Assembly: GCF_019670125.1 (NCBI RefSeq)
Contig: NZ_AP023033.1
Span: 3,931,501-3,995,500, forward strand
Reading direction: 5' to 3'
DNA length: 64,000 bases
Source of the DNA: Agarivorans aestuarii
Lineage (GTDB): Bacteria; Pseudomonadota; Gammaproteobacteria; Enterobacterales; Celerinatantimonadaceae
The number at the start of each line of letters is the position of its first letter. The first letter of the stretch is position 1. The position numbers and the translations under genes are program-made. Below, piece after piece: positions 1 through 9,762 of the stretch. Under the pieces are notes generated by a model. That model had not been told where the DNA came from. It worked only from the letters and a program-made list of their open reading frames with translations, and searched no databases.

Positions 1-86
1 CATTTTAGATGATTTTTATCCGAAATGGTAAACAAGAAATGCCTCATAAAAAATAATAAATGAAATAACAAACGCGAGAACAAACT

Positions 87-704
87 ATGCAAACTAGCAC
101 CTTAAGACGCCGTACCCGGCTGTCGCCGGAAGTTCGCCGTAAGCAGCTCATGCAATGCGCTGTTGAAATCTTTGCCCGTCGTGGTATTGGTCGTGCAGGT
201 CACGCCGAAATCGCTGAATTAGCAAACGTATCGGTAGCAACCGTATTTAACTACTTTAATACCCGCGAAGACCTCGTTGATGCTGTTCTATCAGAGGTAG
301 AACAAACCATGTTAGGTCTGGTTGAACAAACTTACCCTACTGACGAAAATGCGATTGCTGCCATTCAGCATCACTTGTCAGCTTTGGTAGAACTTGCTTA
401 CAGCAACTCAGATGTAACTCACATTTGGCTAGAGTGGAGCTCTTCAGTACGTGAAGACGTATGGCCACGCTTTAGCGCTGTAATGGCTAAAATCAACCAA
501 CAAATTGGTGAAAGCATTCAATCTGGCTTCGATAGCCAAGAAATCAGTAGCGCACTTAATGCTTTACAAGCTGCTCAAGCGGTTAACGCAGGATTGTACC
601 TAGCTGTACAAATGATTAATCGACCTGACAGCCCAGAGCGCCAAGAAGTTGTAGATTTCTTGAATGACTTTGTATTGTCACTACTACGCCCACCGGGTAA
701 GTAA
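87..704 (+). CDS. litR: LuxR/HapR/LitR-family TetR-type quorum-sensing master regulator
   Basis: This 205-residue DNA-binding protein belongs to the TetR-fold HapR/LuxR/SmcR/LitR family, which controls quorum-sensing output in vibrios and relatives. The N-terminus has the family block RTRLSPE followed by a helix-turn-helix at about residues 35-60 (GHAEIAELANVSVATVFNYF), nearly identical to the Vibrio proteins. The remaining residues are a helical ligand/dimer domain with no other recognisable motif. The ATG at 87 follows a weak purine stretch (GAGAA). The gene is monocistronic: a strong terminator follows at once and the next gene is convergent. Known family members regulate biofilm and polysaccharide genes, but a link to the EPS locus here is inference only. 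Confidence 0.85.
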   Translation: MQTSTLRRRTRLSPEVRRKQLMQCAVEIFARRGIGRAGHAEIAELANVSVATVFNYFNTREDLVDAVLSEVEQTMLGLVEQTYPTDENAIAAIQHHLSALVELAYSNSDVTHIWLEWSSSVREDVWPRFSAVMAKINQQIGESIQSGFDSQEISSALNALQAAQAVNAGLYLAVQMINRPDSPERQEVVDFLNDFVLSLLRPPGK

Positions 705-709
705 GTAGC

Positions 710-732
710 AAGGGCCCTAAGGGCCCTTTTTT
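710..732 (+). terminator. Rho-independent terminator of the litR-like gene
   Basis: An 8-bp perfect stem (AAGGGCCC/GGGCCCTT) with a three-base loop is followed by a T run. It begins six bases after the stop codon and its T tract touches the stop codon of the convergent mpl gene. Confidence 0.9.
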
Positions 733-2080
733 AATGCTTAATTACCTCGCTAAGCTTAGCGTGTATTCCTTCAAACCCACCGTTACTCATTACCAATACT
801 TGGTCGCCTTCAGTTAATACTTCAGCCACCAGCTCAACAATGTCATTAACACTAGTTGCTACCTGAGCATGCTTAAGCTTTGCGGCGGTATTGGCAATAT
901 ATTGGTTATTTTCATCCGGCTGATACAGAAAGACCATGTCGGCCACCTGTAAACTTTCAGCCAAGCGCTCTTGATGCACACCCATTTTCATGGTGTTGGA
1001 ACGCGCTTCAAGAATAGCAATAATCCTCTGCTTGCCAACTTGAGCGCGTAATCCATCGAGGGTACTGCCAATTGCACTGGGGTGGTGGGCAAAATCGTCA
1101 AATAAACGCGTACCATTATTCTCAGCGAGCAACTCTAGGCGTCGTTTTGGCGGTAAGAATTTCTGCAAACTGTTAATGGCAAGGCTAGGCAAAACCCCAA
1201 CATGACGAGCTGCGGCTATTGCCATTAAGGCGTTCTCAGCATTGTGCTGACCAATTAAATCCCAACTTAAAATACCTTGGGGTTGACCATTTAATACTAT
1301 ATCCAGCTCGCTACAATCACTTTTATTAGCGTGCCACTGCCACGCTTCACCCTTTCCAGTTTGCTCCAGATCAGACCAACAACCTTGCTTAATAACCTGC
1401 TGAATTGCTTCATTATTTTTTGGCGCGATAACTCGGCCAGAAGCTGGCACTATTCTCATTAAGTGATGAAACTGCTTTTGAATTGCAGCCAAGTCGTCAA
1501 ATATGTCTGCATGATCATATTCTAAATTGTTCAAAACTAAAGTTCGTGGTTGGTAGTGAACAAACTTAGAACGTTTATCGAAAAAGGCACTGTCATACTC
1601 GTCAGCTTCAACCACAAAAAACGGCGTATCACCTAAACGAGCAGAGCCAGAAAAATTACGTGGAACACCACCAATAAGGTAACCGGGTGACATATCGTTA
1701 TCTTCCAATATCCACGCTAGCATACTCGCGGTAGTGGTTTTCCCATGTGTTCCTGCCACTGCCAATACCCATTTCTCGGGCAAGATATACTGTTTAAGCC
1801 ACTCAGGACCAGAGCAGTATTTAAGGCCTTTATCGAGCACATATTCTACACAGGGATTACCACGACTCATGGCATTACCTATCACCACTAAATCGGGCGC
1901 TGGATCTAATTGTGATGGGTCGTAGCCTTTGATTAGCTCAATTCCTAAAGACTCCAATTGCGTGCTCATTGGCGGGTATACATTTAAGTCACTACCCGTT
2001 ACACGCATGCCCGACTCGCGCGCGAGCATTGCCAATCCACCCATAAAAGTGCCACAAATACCTAAAATATGAATATGCAT
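731..2080 (-). CDS. mpl: UDP-N-acetylmuramate:L-alanyl-gamma-D-glutamyl-meso-diaminopimelate ligase (Mpl)
   Basis: Mpl is a cytoplasmic Mur-ligase paralogue that joins recycled murein tripeptide to UDP-MurNAc, saving peptide during cell-wall turnover. The 449-residue length matches the family. Residues 6-17 form the nucleotide-binding N-terminal loop (LGICGTFMGGLA), and the ATP P-loop GTHGKTTT lies at residues 110-117. The central region holds the Mur acidic and His motifs (VEADEYDSAFFDKRSK, then LNNLEYDHADIF). The C-terminal domain has the FDDFAHHP motif typical of Mpl/MurC. The gene runs towards litR and is separated by 67 bp from the downstream start of an unrelated small gene. Confidence 0.95.
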   Translation of the reverse strand: MHIHILGICGTFMGGLAMLARESGMRVTGSDLNVYPPMSTQLESLGIELIKGYDPSQLDPAPDLVVIGNAMSRGNPCVEYVLDKGLKYCSGPEWLKQYILPEKWVLAVAGTHGKTTTASMLAWILEDNDMSPGYLIGGVPRNFSGSARLGDTPFFVVEADEYDSAFFDKRSKFVHYQPRTLVLNNLEYDHADIFDDLAAIQKQFHHLMRIVPASGRVIAPKNNEAIQQVIKQGCWSDLEQTGKGEAWQWHANKSDCSELDIVLNGQPQGILSWDLIGQHNAENALMAIAAARHVGVLPSLAINSLQKFLPPKRRLELLAENNGTRLFDDFAHHPSAIGSTLDGLRAQVGKQRIIAILEARSNTMKMGVHQERLAESLQVADMVFLYQPDENNQYIANTAAKLKHAQVATSVNDIVELVAEVLTEGDQVLVMSNGGFEGIHAKLSEVIKH

Positions 2081-2147
2081 AAATAAAACATGTTTGAAAG
2101 CAAAAACCAGCGCTTAGAATAGCACTTAACGCCACAAATTATTGAAG

Positions 2148-2480
2148 CTAATGTGTATTTCTGCGAGAGGTTTCAGGGTCAGGGATATGAATATACAACT
2201 GTTGTTGCTGATAACGATAAGGTCGATACCAGTTTAAGCCACATTGATAGTCGCCCACTGCAGTAAAAACACAGCCTACCGGCAACTCTCTTAGCCATTG
2301 AAGCTGGGCTTCACTGCGCATTTGCTCCTGCCACATATGTTGCTCGAGTAATTCTTTTTTTAACTCAAAGGCATCAACTTTATTTGGGTCTGAACTTTTT
2401 TGTACAATAATCGGCCCAGCAACAGCCGAAAAAGCCAATAGAAACATAGTAATAAAAGCGCATTTTAGTCGACGTTTCAT
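2148..2480 (-). CDS. Small secreted protein of unknown function
   Basis: The 110-residue product is not recognised. Residues 1-21 look like a Sec signal peptide (basic MKRRLK start, hydrophobic core, cleavage near AVA-GP). The mature part is charged and helical (ELKKELLEQHMWQEQMRSEAQLQWLRELP), then has two cysteines (GC and QC) that could form one periplasmic disulfide, and a Tyr/Gln-rich end. It is divergent from the Kazal-like lipoprotein gene, with only 49 bp between the two start codons, so they probably share a promoter region. Confidence 0.6.
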   Translation of the reverse strand: MKRRLKCAFITMFLLAFSAVAGPIIVQKSSDPNKVDAFELKKELLEQHMWQEQMRSEAQLQWLRELPVGCVFTAVGDYQCGLNWYRPYRYQQQQLYIHIPDPETSRRNTH

Positions 2481-2529
2481 AAGTTGATCATCTACAATCT
2501 AAAGCCTTTAAAAGTTTAGGTGATTGCTC

Positions 2530-2769
2530 ATGATTAAGCACGTTGTTATCGCATTTTTTTCATTAATTCTAATAGCCTGTAGCCAAGCCCCAGAGTCTAC
2601 GCTCAAAGCGGATGGAAGCTGTGAGGAGCCTCGCCCACAGGTTTGTACCATGGAATACGATCCAGTTTGCGGCGAAGTAAACGGTGAGTTGAAAGAATAT
2701 GGCAATGCTTGCTCAGCCTGTGGTGATCCAGAGTTAAGCACTTACCAAAAAGGCACCTGCCCAGAGTAA
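2530..2769 (+). CDS. Kazal-like small lipoprotein
   Basis: The 79-residue product has a lipoprotein signal peptide ending at Cys17 (ILIAC), so it is probably membrane-anchored in the periplasm or on the surface. The mature part is Cys-rich with the spacing and landmarks of a Kazal-type serine protease inhibitor or follistatin-like fold (PQVCTMEYDPVCG, then YGNACSACG and a final GTC). An inhibitor role is inference; bacterial Kazal proteins are mostly uncharacterised. The ATG at 2530 is preferred over the in-frame TTG at 2524 because AGGTG lies eight bases upstream of it. Confidence 0.7.
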   Translation: MIKHVVIAFFSLILIACSQAPESTLKADGSCEEPRPQVCTMEYDPVCGEVNGELKEYGNACSACGDPELSTYQKGTCPE

Positions 2770-2850
2770 CAAATCGTTAACAAAATTTAGCAAACTCGCC
2801 AATCAGTGCTATTTACTTAAGGTATAGCTAATTAGCACTGAGAGGCGATT

Positions 2851-3771
2851 ATGAGTCGAACTGTTGCACTAGGCATGCTTCTATTAAGCGCCTTACTTTA
2901 TAGTAATCAGTCTCTTAGCATTACCGCCAATCAGCAAATCAATGACAATTCATTTTATGGTGAATGGCAATGGTCAGACACTCAAGGTCAGTTTCAACAA
3001 CTCAAACTGCAATTTTCTGAAGATTTAGTTCATCAGTCAGAAGTTGAAACCTTTCGACTCAGTTACAGCCTAACTTACCCCTCCCAAGCCATTAGTGCTT
3101 ATCTAGGCCCGCGCTTGGAACATGCTGTGGCAATGATAAATCAATATGTAGACGACCCCGAAACCCGTTTAGATGACATCCTCCAAGCGCTGCGCTCTGA
3201 CAGCGACAGCCCTTCTTCAAAAATGCTGTGGGATGCCTATGAACAATACACTCACGATGCTTTTCGCCACCTAGGTCTACTGCCATGCCTGCACCCACAA
3301 GGTGCTCAGTATCCCTGTGTTCGGCCAAATTATTCGCAATTGTTTTATCAAAACCGTGACCGTGTGAATCCAATTGTTGAGCACTTCACCCAGCAGGGAG
3401 ATTTAAATCGCTCTCTAGCAGAGGCTCAAGCTTGGTTGCTTACTATCCCCAGCAAACAGGAGAACAATTACAGCTTTACTACTCCGGTTGATGTATTAAA
3501 AGACAACCGAGCCGATAGCGATGAACGCGCCTTATTACTCGCGCTAGTATTAAGCGAACTGGCTCCTAACTATCCACTGTACATGGTGTATCCCGCCGAC
3601 AGTGTTGGAAGCGCCTCGCCCGCTTGGCTAACCATTGATGCCAACAGTGGCATTGAAGGGCCAACGATAATTATTGGTGATAGTGCCCACACCCTTGTTT
3701 CAGGCTCTTCAGAACTGATAAAAGAGATGCTGCTCGCAGAAGTGCAATTGATCAGTGATGCTCTCTATTAA
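2851..3771 (+). CDS. Secreted protein with possible degenerate transglutaminase-like domain
   Basis: The 306-residue product has a signal peptide (residues 1-24) and no membrane segment after it, so it is probably periplasmic. Residues about 195-290 (FTTPVDVLKDNRADSDERALLLALVL, then a Tyr-rich strand and a WLTIDANSG segment) resemble the core of transglutaminase/cysteine-protease-like folds, where a helix starting at the catalytic Cys is followed by His and Asp strands. The Cys position seems to be replaced by Ser or Asp here, so catalysis is doubtful. Two Cys (LLPCLHPQGAQYPCV) could pair. AGAGGCG precedes the start. Function unknown. Confidence 0.55.
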   Translation: MSRTVALGMLLLSALLYSNQSLSITANQQINDNSFYGEWQWSDTQGQFQQLKLQFSEDLVHQSEVETFRLSYSLTYPSQAISAYLGPRLEHAVAMINQYVDDPETRLDDILQALRSDSDSPSSKMLWDAYEQYTHDAFRHLGLLPCLHPQGAQYPCVRPNYSQLFYQNRDRVNPIVEHFTQQGDLNRSLAEAQAWLLTIPSKQENNYSFTTPVDVLKDNRADSDERALLLALVLSELAPNYPLYMVYPADSVGSASPAWLTIDANSGIEGPTIIIGDSAHTLVSGSSELIKEMLLAEVQLISDALY

Positions 3772-3848
3772 AGATTGTTGATTTTTTGTTATAAATGTTT
3801 CACACAGGTCTGACCTGAAAAACTCAGCCAAATATAAGGGATCATCAC

Positions 3849-4391
3849 GTGAAACATCTATTACTACTTTTAATTCTACTACCAGCATGGGCTATGGCGC
3901 TTAATATAAACACTGGCGGCAATCTACCAAGCATTGACATTAACAACGCTGGCGAATTGCAGCTCGCTGGTGATGACATTAGTTACAGCGCCTGGAACAC
4001 TCAGCAATTAAATGGCAAGGTAAGGCTGATTCAAGCAATGGCTGGCCGAACCAGCGCCAAAGAGCTAAATGCGCCGATGATCGAAGCGGTAAAACAAGCC
4101 AAGCTTAGCGATGATGTATACCAGACGGTGACAATCGTTAACCTAGATGACGCTATTTTTGGTACCTCGGGATTTGTTAAAAATAAACTCAAAAAGAACA
4201 AAAAAACCTTTCCACAAGCCAGCTTTGTTTTGGATAAAGAAGGTGAGCTATTTGAGCTTTGGAAAATCAAAGCGAAGTCTTCAGCAATCATTTTACTCGA
4301 TGCTGGAGGAACTGTATTATTTGCCAAGGATGGCGAGTTGAATCAGCAAGAAATCGAGCAGGTGATAGGATTAATCAAGGCTAATATCTAA
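3849..4391 (+). CDS. ytfJ: YtfJ family periplasmic thioredoxin-fold protein
   Basis: The 180-residue protein matches the YtfJ family of exported thioredoxin-fold proteins of unknown biochemical role. A Sec signal peptide ends near residue 17 (WAMA-LN). The remainder has the family pattern: the WNTQQLNGKVRLIQAMAGR strand-loop, the TVTIVNLDDAIFGTSGF block, and a FVLDKEGELFELW strand before the C-terminal helix. No CxxC redox pair is present, which is usual for YtfJ. The start is set by the signal peptide and an AAGGGAT ribosome-binding site. Confidence 0.85.
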   Translation: MKHLLLLLILLPAWAMALNINTGGNLPSIDINNAGELQLAGDDISYSAWNTQQLNGKVRLIQAMAGRTSAKELNAPMIEAVKQAKLSDDVYQTVTIVNLDDAIFGTSGFVKNKLKKNKKTFPQASFVLDKEGELFELWKIKAKSSAIILLDAGGTVLFAKDGELNQQEIEQVIGLIKANI

Positions 4392-4407
4392 ACAACATGC
4401 CGGCAAA

Positions 4408-4440
4408 TTGAATAGGCGTAAGCTATTTACGCCTATTCAA
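4408..4440. terminator. 14-bp perfect hairpin between ytfJ and the small ORF
   Basis: TTGAATAGGCGTAA pairs perfectly with TTACGCCTATTCAA across a five-base loop. It lies 16 bases after ytfJ on the plus strand and overlaps the stop codon of the minus-strand 34-codon ORF. There is no T run on the plus side, and only a weak one (TTTG) on the minus side, so it may act as a transcript stabiliser as much as a terminator. Confidence 0.6.
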
Positions 4441-4537
4441 ACATGGTCATTAGCACCAACAAGCTAAGCACATAAGCGCTCATTAACACGGTTAGTACTT
4501 TATGTCGTTTAGTCCATACGGTAAGGTTTTTTAACAC
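4433..4537 (-). CDS. 34-residue single-pass membrane protein
   Basis: This short ORF starts at GTG (4537-4535) and has a strong ribosome-binding site, GGGGGGTGG, five to ten bases upstream. The product begins with a basic segment (MLKNLTVWTKRHK) followed by about 19 hydrophobic residues (VLTVLMSAYVLSLLVLMTM) and ends in FE. This is the usual shape of a single-pass inner-membrane microprotein with the N-terminus in the cytoplasm. The stop codon sits inside the 14-bp hairpin shared with ytfJ. I recognise no family. The case rests on the ribosome-binding site, the topology and the terminator-like end. Confidence 0.55.
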   Translation of the reverse strand: MLKNLTVWTKRHKVLTVLMSAYVLSLLVLMTMFE

Positions 4538-4648
4538 AACCACCCCCCTTTTTTCACCAGTTAACCTAAATTTAACACTTTTAACAATGAATGCAAACTT
4601 GCTTTATTAATGAATCCTCAGTAAAAATGAGGCAGCGAGGAGCATTTC

Positions 4649-5470
4649 ATGTCAGATAAGTCGATCACTGAGAACAAAAATAGCCAAGTTGAGAACAGCA
4701 AGCTGCAACTAGCCAAAATAGCCAAGCGGCGTGGTTTAGATGCTTTGCTACATAAAGAAAAAGCAGCGTCTACTTGGTCACAGCGAGCCCAAGCCAGGGT
4801 TACCGTTGAGCTAGCCACTCAGCAAAAAAATCTAGAAAATATTTTTTACTTTGCAGCACAAAAAACTAGCGAACAAGATGTGGGCAGTGAACCCGACGCC
4901 GATTGGATGACGGAATTTTTGCAACTAGCGAGCAATACTCAAGTTAAATCAATGCAAATGTTATGGGCCGACATTCTTAGCCAAGAACTTGCGACGCCAG
5001 GCAGTTTTTCAGTAAAGGCCTTACGCACTCTTAAGCTTATGACTCAGCGCGAGGCAATGTGGTTTCAAACGGCTTGCGAATTAAGCTCTGTGCTTGGTGG
5101 TGAATCCAACAACAAAATACTCACTGGTGTGGCAAGGCCTGCCAGTAACTTAGGCTTGGTAAGAGCAAAAATAGATAAAATTTCGCTTGGCCAGCACCGC
5201 ATGCCTTACCACCATATTCTACAGCTCACTGACTTAGGCTTAATATTTGACCGAGAGCTTGAAATCCGCCCCTCTGCGCATCATGAAACGCCATTAAGAC
5301 ACGGGCAAGCCCACTATGCCTTAAAGCCGCGCTTTAAGGGCTCTCGACTGCTTTACCATCGCTTCACTCCCATTGGTGATGAGCTAGCTAAACTGATTAC
5401 CACACAGCCTATTGCTTCTTATCAAGAGCATTTAGAGCAACTATTACATAGCTATTTTGAGCTGCACTAA
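4649..5470 (+). CDS. TIGR03899 / DUF2806-like family protein
   Basis: The 273-residue cytoplasmic protein resembles the TIGR03899 family found in vibrios and relatives, related to DUF2806. The diagnostic region is around residues 85-130 (DADWMTEFLQLASN, then MQMLWADILSQEL and VKALRTLKLMT). The N-terminal 65 residues are charged and probably helical. The C-terminal part (residues 170-273) is a compact mixed region ending in a short helix. Function is unknown. The ATG is preceded by GAGGAGC. A strong bidirectional terminator separates it from cysH. Confidence 0.7.
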   Translation: MSDKSITENKNSQVENSKLQLAKIAKRRGLDALLHKEKAASTWSQRAQARVTVELATQQKNLENIFYFAAQKTSEQDVGSEPDADWMTEFLQLASNTQVKSMQMLWADILSQELATPGSFSVKALRTLKLMTQREAMWFQTACELSSVLGGESNNKILTGVARPASNLGLVRAKIDKISLGQHRMPYHHILQLTDLGLIFDRELEIRPSAHHETPLRHGQAHYALKPRFKGSRLLYHRFTPIGDELAKLITTQPIASYQEHLEQLLHSYFELH

Positions 5471-5480
5471 GCCAAGATCA

Positions 5481-5506
5481 AAAAACGCGGCTAAAGCCGC
5501 GTTTTT
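5481..5506. terminator. Bidirectional terminator between the TIGR03899 gene and cysH
   Basis: AAAAACGCGGC pairs with GCCGCGTTTTT across a short TAAA loop, so there is a T run on both strands. It serves the convergent plus-strand gene ending at 5470 and the cysJIH operon ending at 5524. Confidence 0.92.
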
Positions 5507-5523
5507 GTTTAACTCTGGCAACT

Positions 5524-6276
5524 TTAAATACCGCTGCCAGCCACTTCTTCGTGTAAACCACATTCTCGCTTCAAACCAAAGAAGCGAGTATCTTCTTCAC
5601 TCATTCCCGCTTGCAGTGGCTGTGACGTTTGCACGTCTCCCACCGACACATAACCTTGCTCCCACAAAGGATGATAAGGCAAGTTGTGCTCTTTTAAGTA
5701 GTAGTGCACATCTTTATTACTCCAATCGATAATGGGTAATATTTTGAAGGCACCGTTTTGTATTTGCAGCACCGGTAAGTCTGAACGAGAAGACGACTGA
5801 CTGCGACGCAAACCCGAGAACCAGCTCTTAACGTCTAGCTCTTTAAAAGCGCGCTGCATAGGCTCAACTTTATTCAAGGTGTTGTATTGCTTTAAGCCTT
5901 CAACACCTTGCTCCCAAAGCTTGCCAAAACGCGCTTCTTGCCAGGCGTTAGACTGATTCGACTGATATACCTGCAAGTTCAGGTTTAGGCGTTCAGTTAG
6001 CTCGTCAATAAAACGATATGTTTCAGGAAACAAGTAGCCAGTATCGGTAAGTATTACCGGAATATCGGGCTTGATTTGCGTCAAAAGATGCAAACTAACC
6101 GCTGCTTGAATGCCAAAGCTAGAGGTCAATACCACTTGCTGCGGCAAGTTCTCTAGGGCCCAAGCTGCACGTTGTTGTGCAGTCATCGACTCAAGTTCAT
6201 TGTTTAATGAAGATAACTCGGCATTTCTTAACTCAACTGGGAGCGACTGAAGTTGCTCCAAATCTAAGCTAGTCAT
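5524..6276 (-). CDS. cysH: Phosphoadenylylsulfate (PAPS) reductase CysH
   Basis: CysH reduces PAPS to sulfite with thioredoxin or glutaredoxin in assimilatory sulfate reduction. The 250-residue length fits. The PP-loop-like region is at residues 50-60 ([12 protein letters not shown]) with the following [10 protein letters not shown] motif. The catalytic C-terminal motif ECGLH is present with Cys239. The absence of paired Fe-S cysteines marks it as the PAPS-specific, non-cluster type. It is the last gene of cysJIH; its start overlaps the end of cysI by eight bases, which suggests coupled translation. Confidence 0.95.
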   Translation of the reverse strand: MTSLDLEQLQSLPVELRNAELSSLNNELESMTAQQRAAWALENLPQQVVLTSSFGIQAAVSLHLLTQIKPDIPVILTDTGYLFPETYRFIDELTERLNLNLQVYQSNQSNAWQEARFGKLWEQGVEGLKQYNTLNKVEPMQRAFKELDVKSWFSGLRRSQSSSRSDLPVLQIQNGAFKILPIIDWSNKDVHYYLKEHNLPYHPLWEQGYVSVGDVQTSQPLQAGMSEEDTRFFGLKRECGLHEEVAGSGI

Positions 6277-7972
6277 GAAAATCCCTAACGCTTACTTTTA
6301 CTTCAGCGACAATTCCAGCACGAATTACAAAGTCACCAAAAGCTTCATCTTGCTCACGCTCTTTAGCCCAGCGAGCAATTAAACCGTCTAATTCAGACAA
6401 GATTTCTTGCTCACCAATACCCTCTAAATAGAGTTTTGGAATACGTGTTCCGCTTTGGTTACCACCTAGATATAAGTTGTACTTGCCTGGTCCTTTGCCC
6501 ACCAAGCCTGCTTCGGCAAGCATTGCGCGGCCACAACCGTTAGGACAACCAGTTACTCGCAAAATAATGTGCTCATCGTTCATGGCATGTTTAGCCAATA
6601 GCTGCTCAACATCGTCCACTAAGCCAGGCAAGTAGCGCTCTGCTTCTGCCATTGCTAACGGGCAAGTTGGAAATGCCACGCAAGCCATCGAGTTTACACG
6701 CTGGGCACTGTGGCTATCATTAATTAAGCCATGTTCACGTGCAAGCTTTTCTATTTTGGCTTTGTCTTTCGCAGGCACACCAGCAATCACTAAGTTTTGA
6801 TTGGCGGTCATGCGGAAATCACCTTTGTGAATTTCAGCAATTTTGGCAACGCCGGTTTTCAAGGCCTTTTCTGGGTAATCTAGCAAGCGGCCATTTTCAA
6901 TAAACACTGTTAAGTGGTACTTACCATCAATACCTTCAACCCAACCAATACGATCACCCCGAGAGGTAAACTCGTAGGGGCGACTTGCTTCGAAATTAAT
7001 GCCAGCACGCTTTTCAACTTCTTGCTTAAAGGTATCGCTACCCACACGGTCAAGCGTGTATTTGGTTTTAGCATTTTTGCGGTTAACTCGGTTACCCCAA
7101 TCGCGCTGCGTAGTTACCACTGCCGCAGCCACATCTAAGGTTTTATCAAGAGGAACAAAACCAAAGTCATCGGCGCGACGCGGGTAAGTAGACTTATCAC
7201 CGTGAGTCATCGCTAGGCCGCCGCCTACCAATACGTTAAAACCTACTAACTTGCCGTTATCAGCAATCGCGACAAAATTAAGGTCATTAGCGTGTACGTC
7301 AATGTCATTATGAGGCGGGATCACTACCGTGGTTTTAAACTTACGTGGTAAGTAGTTTGAACCTAAAATCGGCTCTTCTTCACCACCTTCAACCTTTTCA
7401 CCATCTAGCCAAATCTCGGCGTAGGCGCGAGTTTTAGGTAATAAGTGCTCACTGATTTTCGTAGCCCACTCGTAAGCTTCTTGGTGCAGTTCAGATTCAA
7501 CCGGATTACTGGTACATAATACGTTTCGGTTAACATCACCGGCGGTTGCAATAGAATCAATGCCAATACTGTTAAGTGTTTGGTGCATTAATTTAATGTT
7601 TGGCTTTAACACACCGTGAAACTGGAAAGTTTGACGCGTGGTTAAACGAATACTGCCATACATAGTGTGGTCGGTAGCAAACTTATCAATGGCCAACCAC
7701 TGCTTAGGCTGAATAATCCCACCTGGCATACGCGCACGTAACATTACATTGTGCAGCGGCTCTAGCTTTTGCTTGGTTCGCTCGGCACGAATATCACGGT
7801 CATCTTGCTGGTACATACCGTGGAAACGAATTAACTGAAAGTTATCTGCTGTAAATCCACCAGTGATTCGATCACTTAGGTCAGCTTCAATAGTGCCTCG
7901 CAGGAAGTTACTCTCTCGCTTTAGGCGCTCATTATCTGACAACTTGCCTTCAACAATTAGATCCGAACTCAT
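6269..7972 (-). CDS. cysI: Sulfite reductase (NADPH) hemoprotein beta-component CysI
   Basis: CysI carries siroheme and a [4Fe-4S] cluster and reduces sulfite to sulfide with electrons from CysJ. The 567-residue length is typical. The four cluster ligands are visible in two C-terminal motifs, [10 protein letters not shown] (around residue 430) and [10 protein letters not shown] (around 475). The N-terminal half has the siroheme-binding arginine-rich region ([17 protein letters not shown]). Its ATG overlaps the cysJ stop codon by a single base at 7972, so the operon is tightly packed. Confidence 0.97.
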   Translation of the reverse strand: MSSDLIVEGKLSDNERLKRESNFLRGTIEADLSDRITGGFTADNFQLIRFHGMYQQDDRDIRAERTKQKLEPLHNVMLRARMPGGIIQPKQWLAIDKFATDHTMYGSIRLTTRQTFQFHGVLKPNIKLMHQTLNSIGIDSIATAGDVNRNVLCTSNPVESELHQEAYEWATKISEHLLPKTRAYAEIWLDGEKVEGGEEEPILGSNYLPRKFKTTVVIPPHNDIDVHANDLNFVAIADNGKLVGFNVLVGGGLAMTHGDKSTYPRRADDFGFVPLDKTLDVAAAVVTTQRDWGNRVNRKNAKTKYTLDRVGSDTFKQEVEKRAGINFEASRPYEFTSRGDRIGWVEGIDGKYHLTVFIENGRLLDYPEKALKTGVAKIAEIHKGDFRMTANQNLVIAGVPAKDKAKIEKLAREHGLINDSHSAQRVNSMACVAFPTCPLAMAEAERYLPGLVDDVEQLLAKHAMNDEHIILRVTGCPNGCGRAMLAEAGLVGKGPGKYNLYLGGNQSGTRIPKLYLEGIGEQEILSELDGLIARWAKEREQDEAFGDFVIRAGIVAEVKVSVRDFHD

Positions 7973-9762
7973 TAGTAAACATCCTTTTGGTAACGCTTAG
8001 CGCTGCGTAACTGTTTTAAATACTCTTCTGCTTGCTCAGGGCTTTGTTTGCCTTGCTCAGCAATAATATCGATAAGGGCTTGGTGAACATCTTTCGCCAT
8101 GCGGTTTGCGTCACCACAAATGTATAGGTGGGCACCTTCTTCTAACCATTGGAAAACTTCTTCAGCATTTTCTCTTAGGCGATCTTGCACATAGATTTTC
8201 TCCGCTTGATCACGCGAGAATGCTACGTCTAACTTACTTAACAAGCCTGATTTCAAGTAGCCTTGCCATTCGGTTTGATATAAGAAGTCTTGAGTAAAGG
8301 TTTGGTCACCAAAGAACAACCAGTTTTTGCCCTCAGCATCGCTGGCATCACGCTGTTGCATAAATGCGCGGAATGGCGCGATACCCGTACCTGGACCAAC
8401 CATAATTACCGGCGTATCAGGGTTGCTTGGCAAGCGGAAGTTGTCGTTATGCTCAACAAATACCTTAACTTGAGCGCCTTCTTCAGCACGTGCACCTAAG
8501 AAACCAGAAGCCCCACCCAAGCGCTGTTCATCACCTTGTTGGTAGCTCACTACACCAACCGTTAAATGAACCTCTTCTTCTACTTCTGCTTGTGCAGAGG
8601 CAATAGAGTAAAGTCGCGGAGTAATTTTACGCAAAGCATCAACAAAATCTTGTGCAGCCACTTTGGCTTTTTTCTCTAGCAATACATCAATCACTTGATG
8701 ATTAGCGGCGTACTCTCGCAGTTTGTCTTTATCGGCAACCACAGTTTGTAGCTTTTTGCTGGCAGACCAATTAGCCCAAGCTTCAACAAAGGCGCCACTA
8801 GTTTGAGTAATTTCTAACTTTTCAGTTAGTGCGTCGGCTAAACTAAATTCTTGCTCGTCAATACTAACGGTTTGGTCTTCTTTTAGACCTAAACGCGCGA
8901 TAATTTTGGCCACTAACTCGCGGTCATTTTCAAACCATACACCTAAAGCATCACCGGCTTGGTATTGAATGCCTGAATCAGCTAAATCAATTTCAACATG
9001 GCGAACATCTTTCGCTGAATCACGACCAGTGATCTTCTGGCTTAAGCTCAATTCAGCAGCATAAGGGTTCTTTTTATTGTATTGACTAGCTGCTGGAGCG
9101 TTTACCGGCAAGCTAACCACCGAGCCAGTCGCTTCTGCGCTTAAGGTTTGCTTAACTTCGGCTAATGCTTGCTCAGTCCAGCTGGCAGCGTCTTTGTCAT
9201 AATCAACATCACAATCAACACGCTCACATACACGCTCTGCGCCTAAAGCAGCTAAACGCTCATCAAAGTCTTTACCGGTTTGGCAGAAGAACTCGTAGCT
9301 TGAATCACCTAAGGCCAATACGCTGTACTTAAGGTTATCTAGTTTTGGTGCTTTCTTAGAGGCCAAGAATTCATGGAACTCAATCGCGTCATCGGGCGGC
9401 TCGCCTTCACCGTTAGTACTGGCAACAATCAGCAAGTGAGTTTCGTTCTTCAGACTTTTTGCTTTGTAATCAGCCACATTAACAACTTGAGCATTAATAT
9501 CTTGAGCTTGAGCAGCAGCATGCAACTCTTCTGCAACCCCTTTAGCATTACCCGTTTGAGAAGCGTAAAGAATAGTTAGTTTGCCCGCAGGTTGTGCTTG
9601 CGCAAGCGGTGCTAATTGCCCCGCGTTTTGTCCTACGCCCGCTAGGTAACCACTTACCCAAGCGAGTTGAGTTACCGACAGCTCAGCCGTTGCCTGTTGC
9701 AGCAGGCTAACCTGTTGCTCAGACAATGGGCTAGCCAATGACGAAAGTTCCTTTAACAGCAT
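7972..9762 (-). CDS. cysJ: Sulfite reductase (NADPH) flavoprotein alpha-component CysJ
   Basis: CysJ passes electrons from NADPH through FAD and FMN to CysI. The 596-residue protein has an N-terminal flavodoxin domain ([16 protein letters not shown], then [10 protein letters not shown] and [10 protein letters not shown]), a connecting FAD domain (RLYSIAS and GGASGFLG motifs) and an NADPH-binding C-terminus ([27 protein letters not shown]). The reading frame stays open for 43 more codons upstream. The ATG at 9762 is chosen because it gives the family length and follows AGGGTG about ten bases away. It heads the cysJIH operon and is divergent from dctB. Confidence 0.95.
   Translation of the reverse strand: MLLKELSSLASPLSEQQVSLLQQATAELSVTQLAWVSGYLAGVGQNAGQLAPLAQAQPAGKLTILYASQTGNAKGVAEELHAAAQAQDINAQVVNVADYKAKSLKNETHLLIVASTNGEGEPPDDAIEFHEFLASKKAPKLDNLKYSVLALGDSSYEFFCQTGKDFDERLAALGAERVCERVDCDVDYDKDAASWTEQALAEVKQTLSAEATGSVVSLPVNAPAASQYNKKNPYAAELSLSQKITGRDSAKDVRHVEIDLADSGIQYQAGDALGVWFENDRELVAKIIARLGLKEDQTVSIDEQEFSLADALTEKLEITQTSGAFVEAWANWSASKKLQTVVADKDKLREYAANHQVIDVLLEKKAKVAAQDFVDALRKITPRLYSIASAQAEVEEEVHLTVGVVSYQQGDEQRLGGASGFLGARAEEGAQVKVFVEHNDNFRLPSNPDTPVIMVGPGTGIAPFRAFMQQRDASDAEGKNWLFFGDQTFTQDFLYQTEWQGYLKSGLLSKLDVAFSRDQAEKIYVQDRLRENAEEVFQWLEEGAHLYICGDANRMAKDVHQALIDIIAEQGKQSPEQAEEYLKQLRSAKRYQKDVY

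Noticed and set aside
87-704. Direct quorum-sensing control of the EPS locus by the LitR-like protein
   Set aside because: No binding-site sequence could be recognised with confidence and the gene is over 15 kb from the locus, so this was kept out of the findings.
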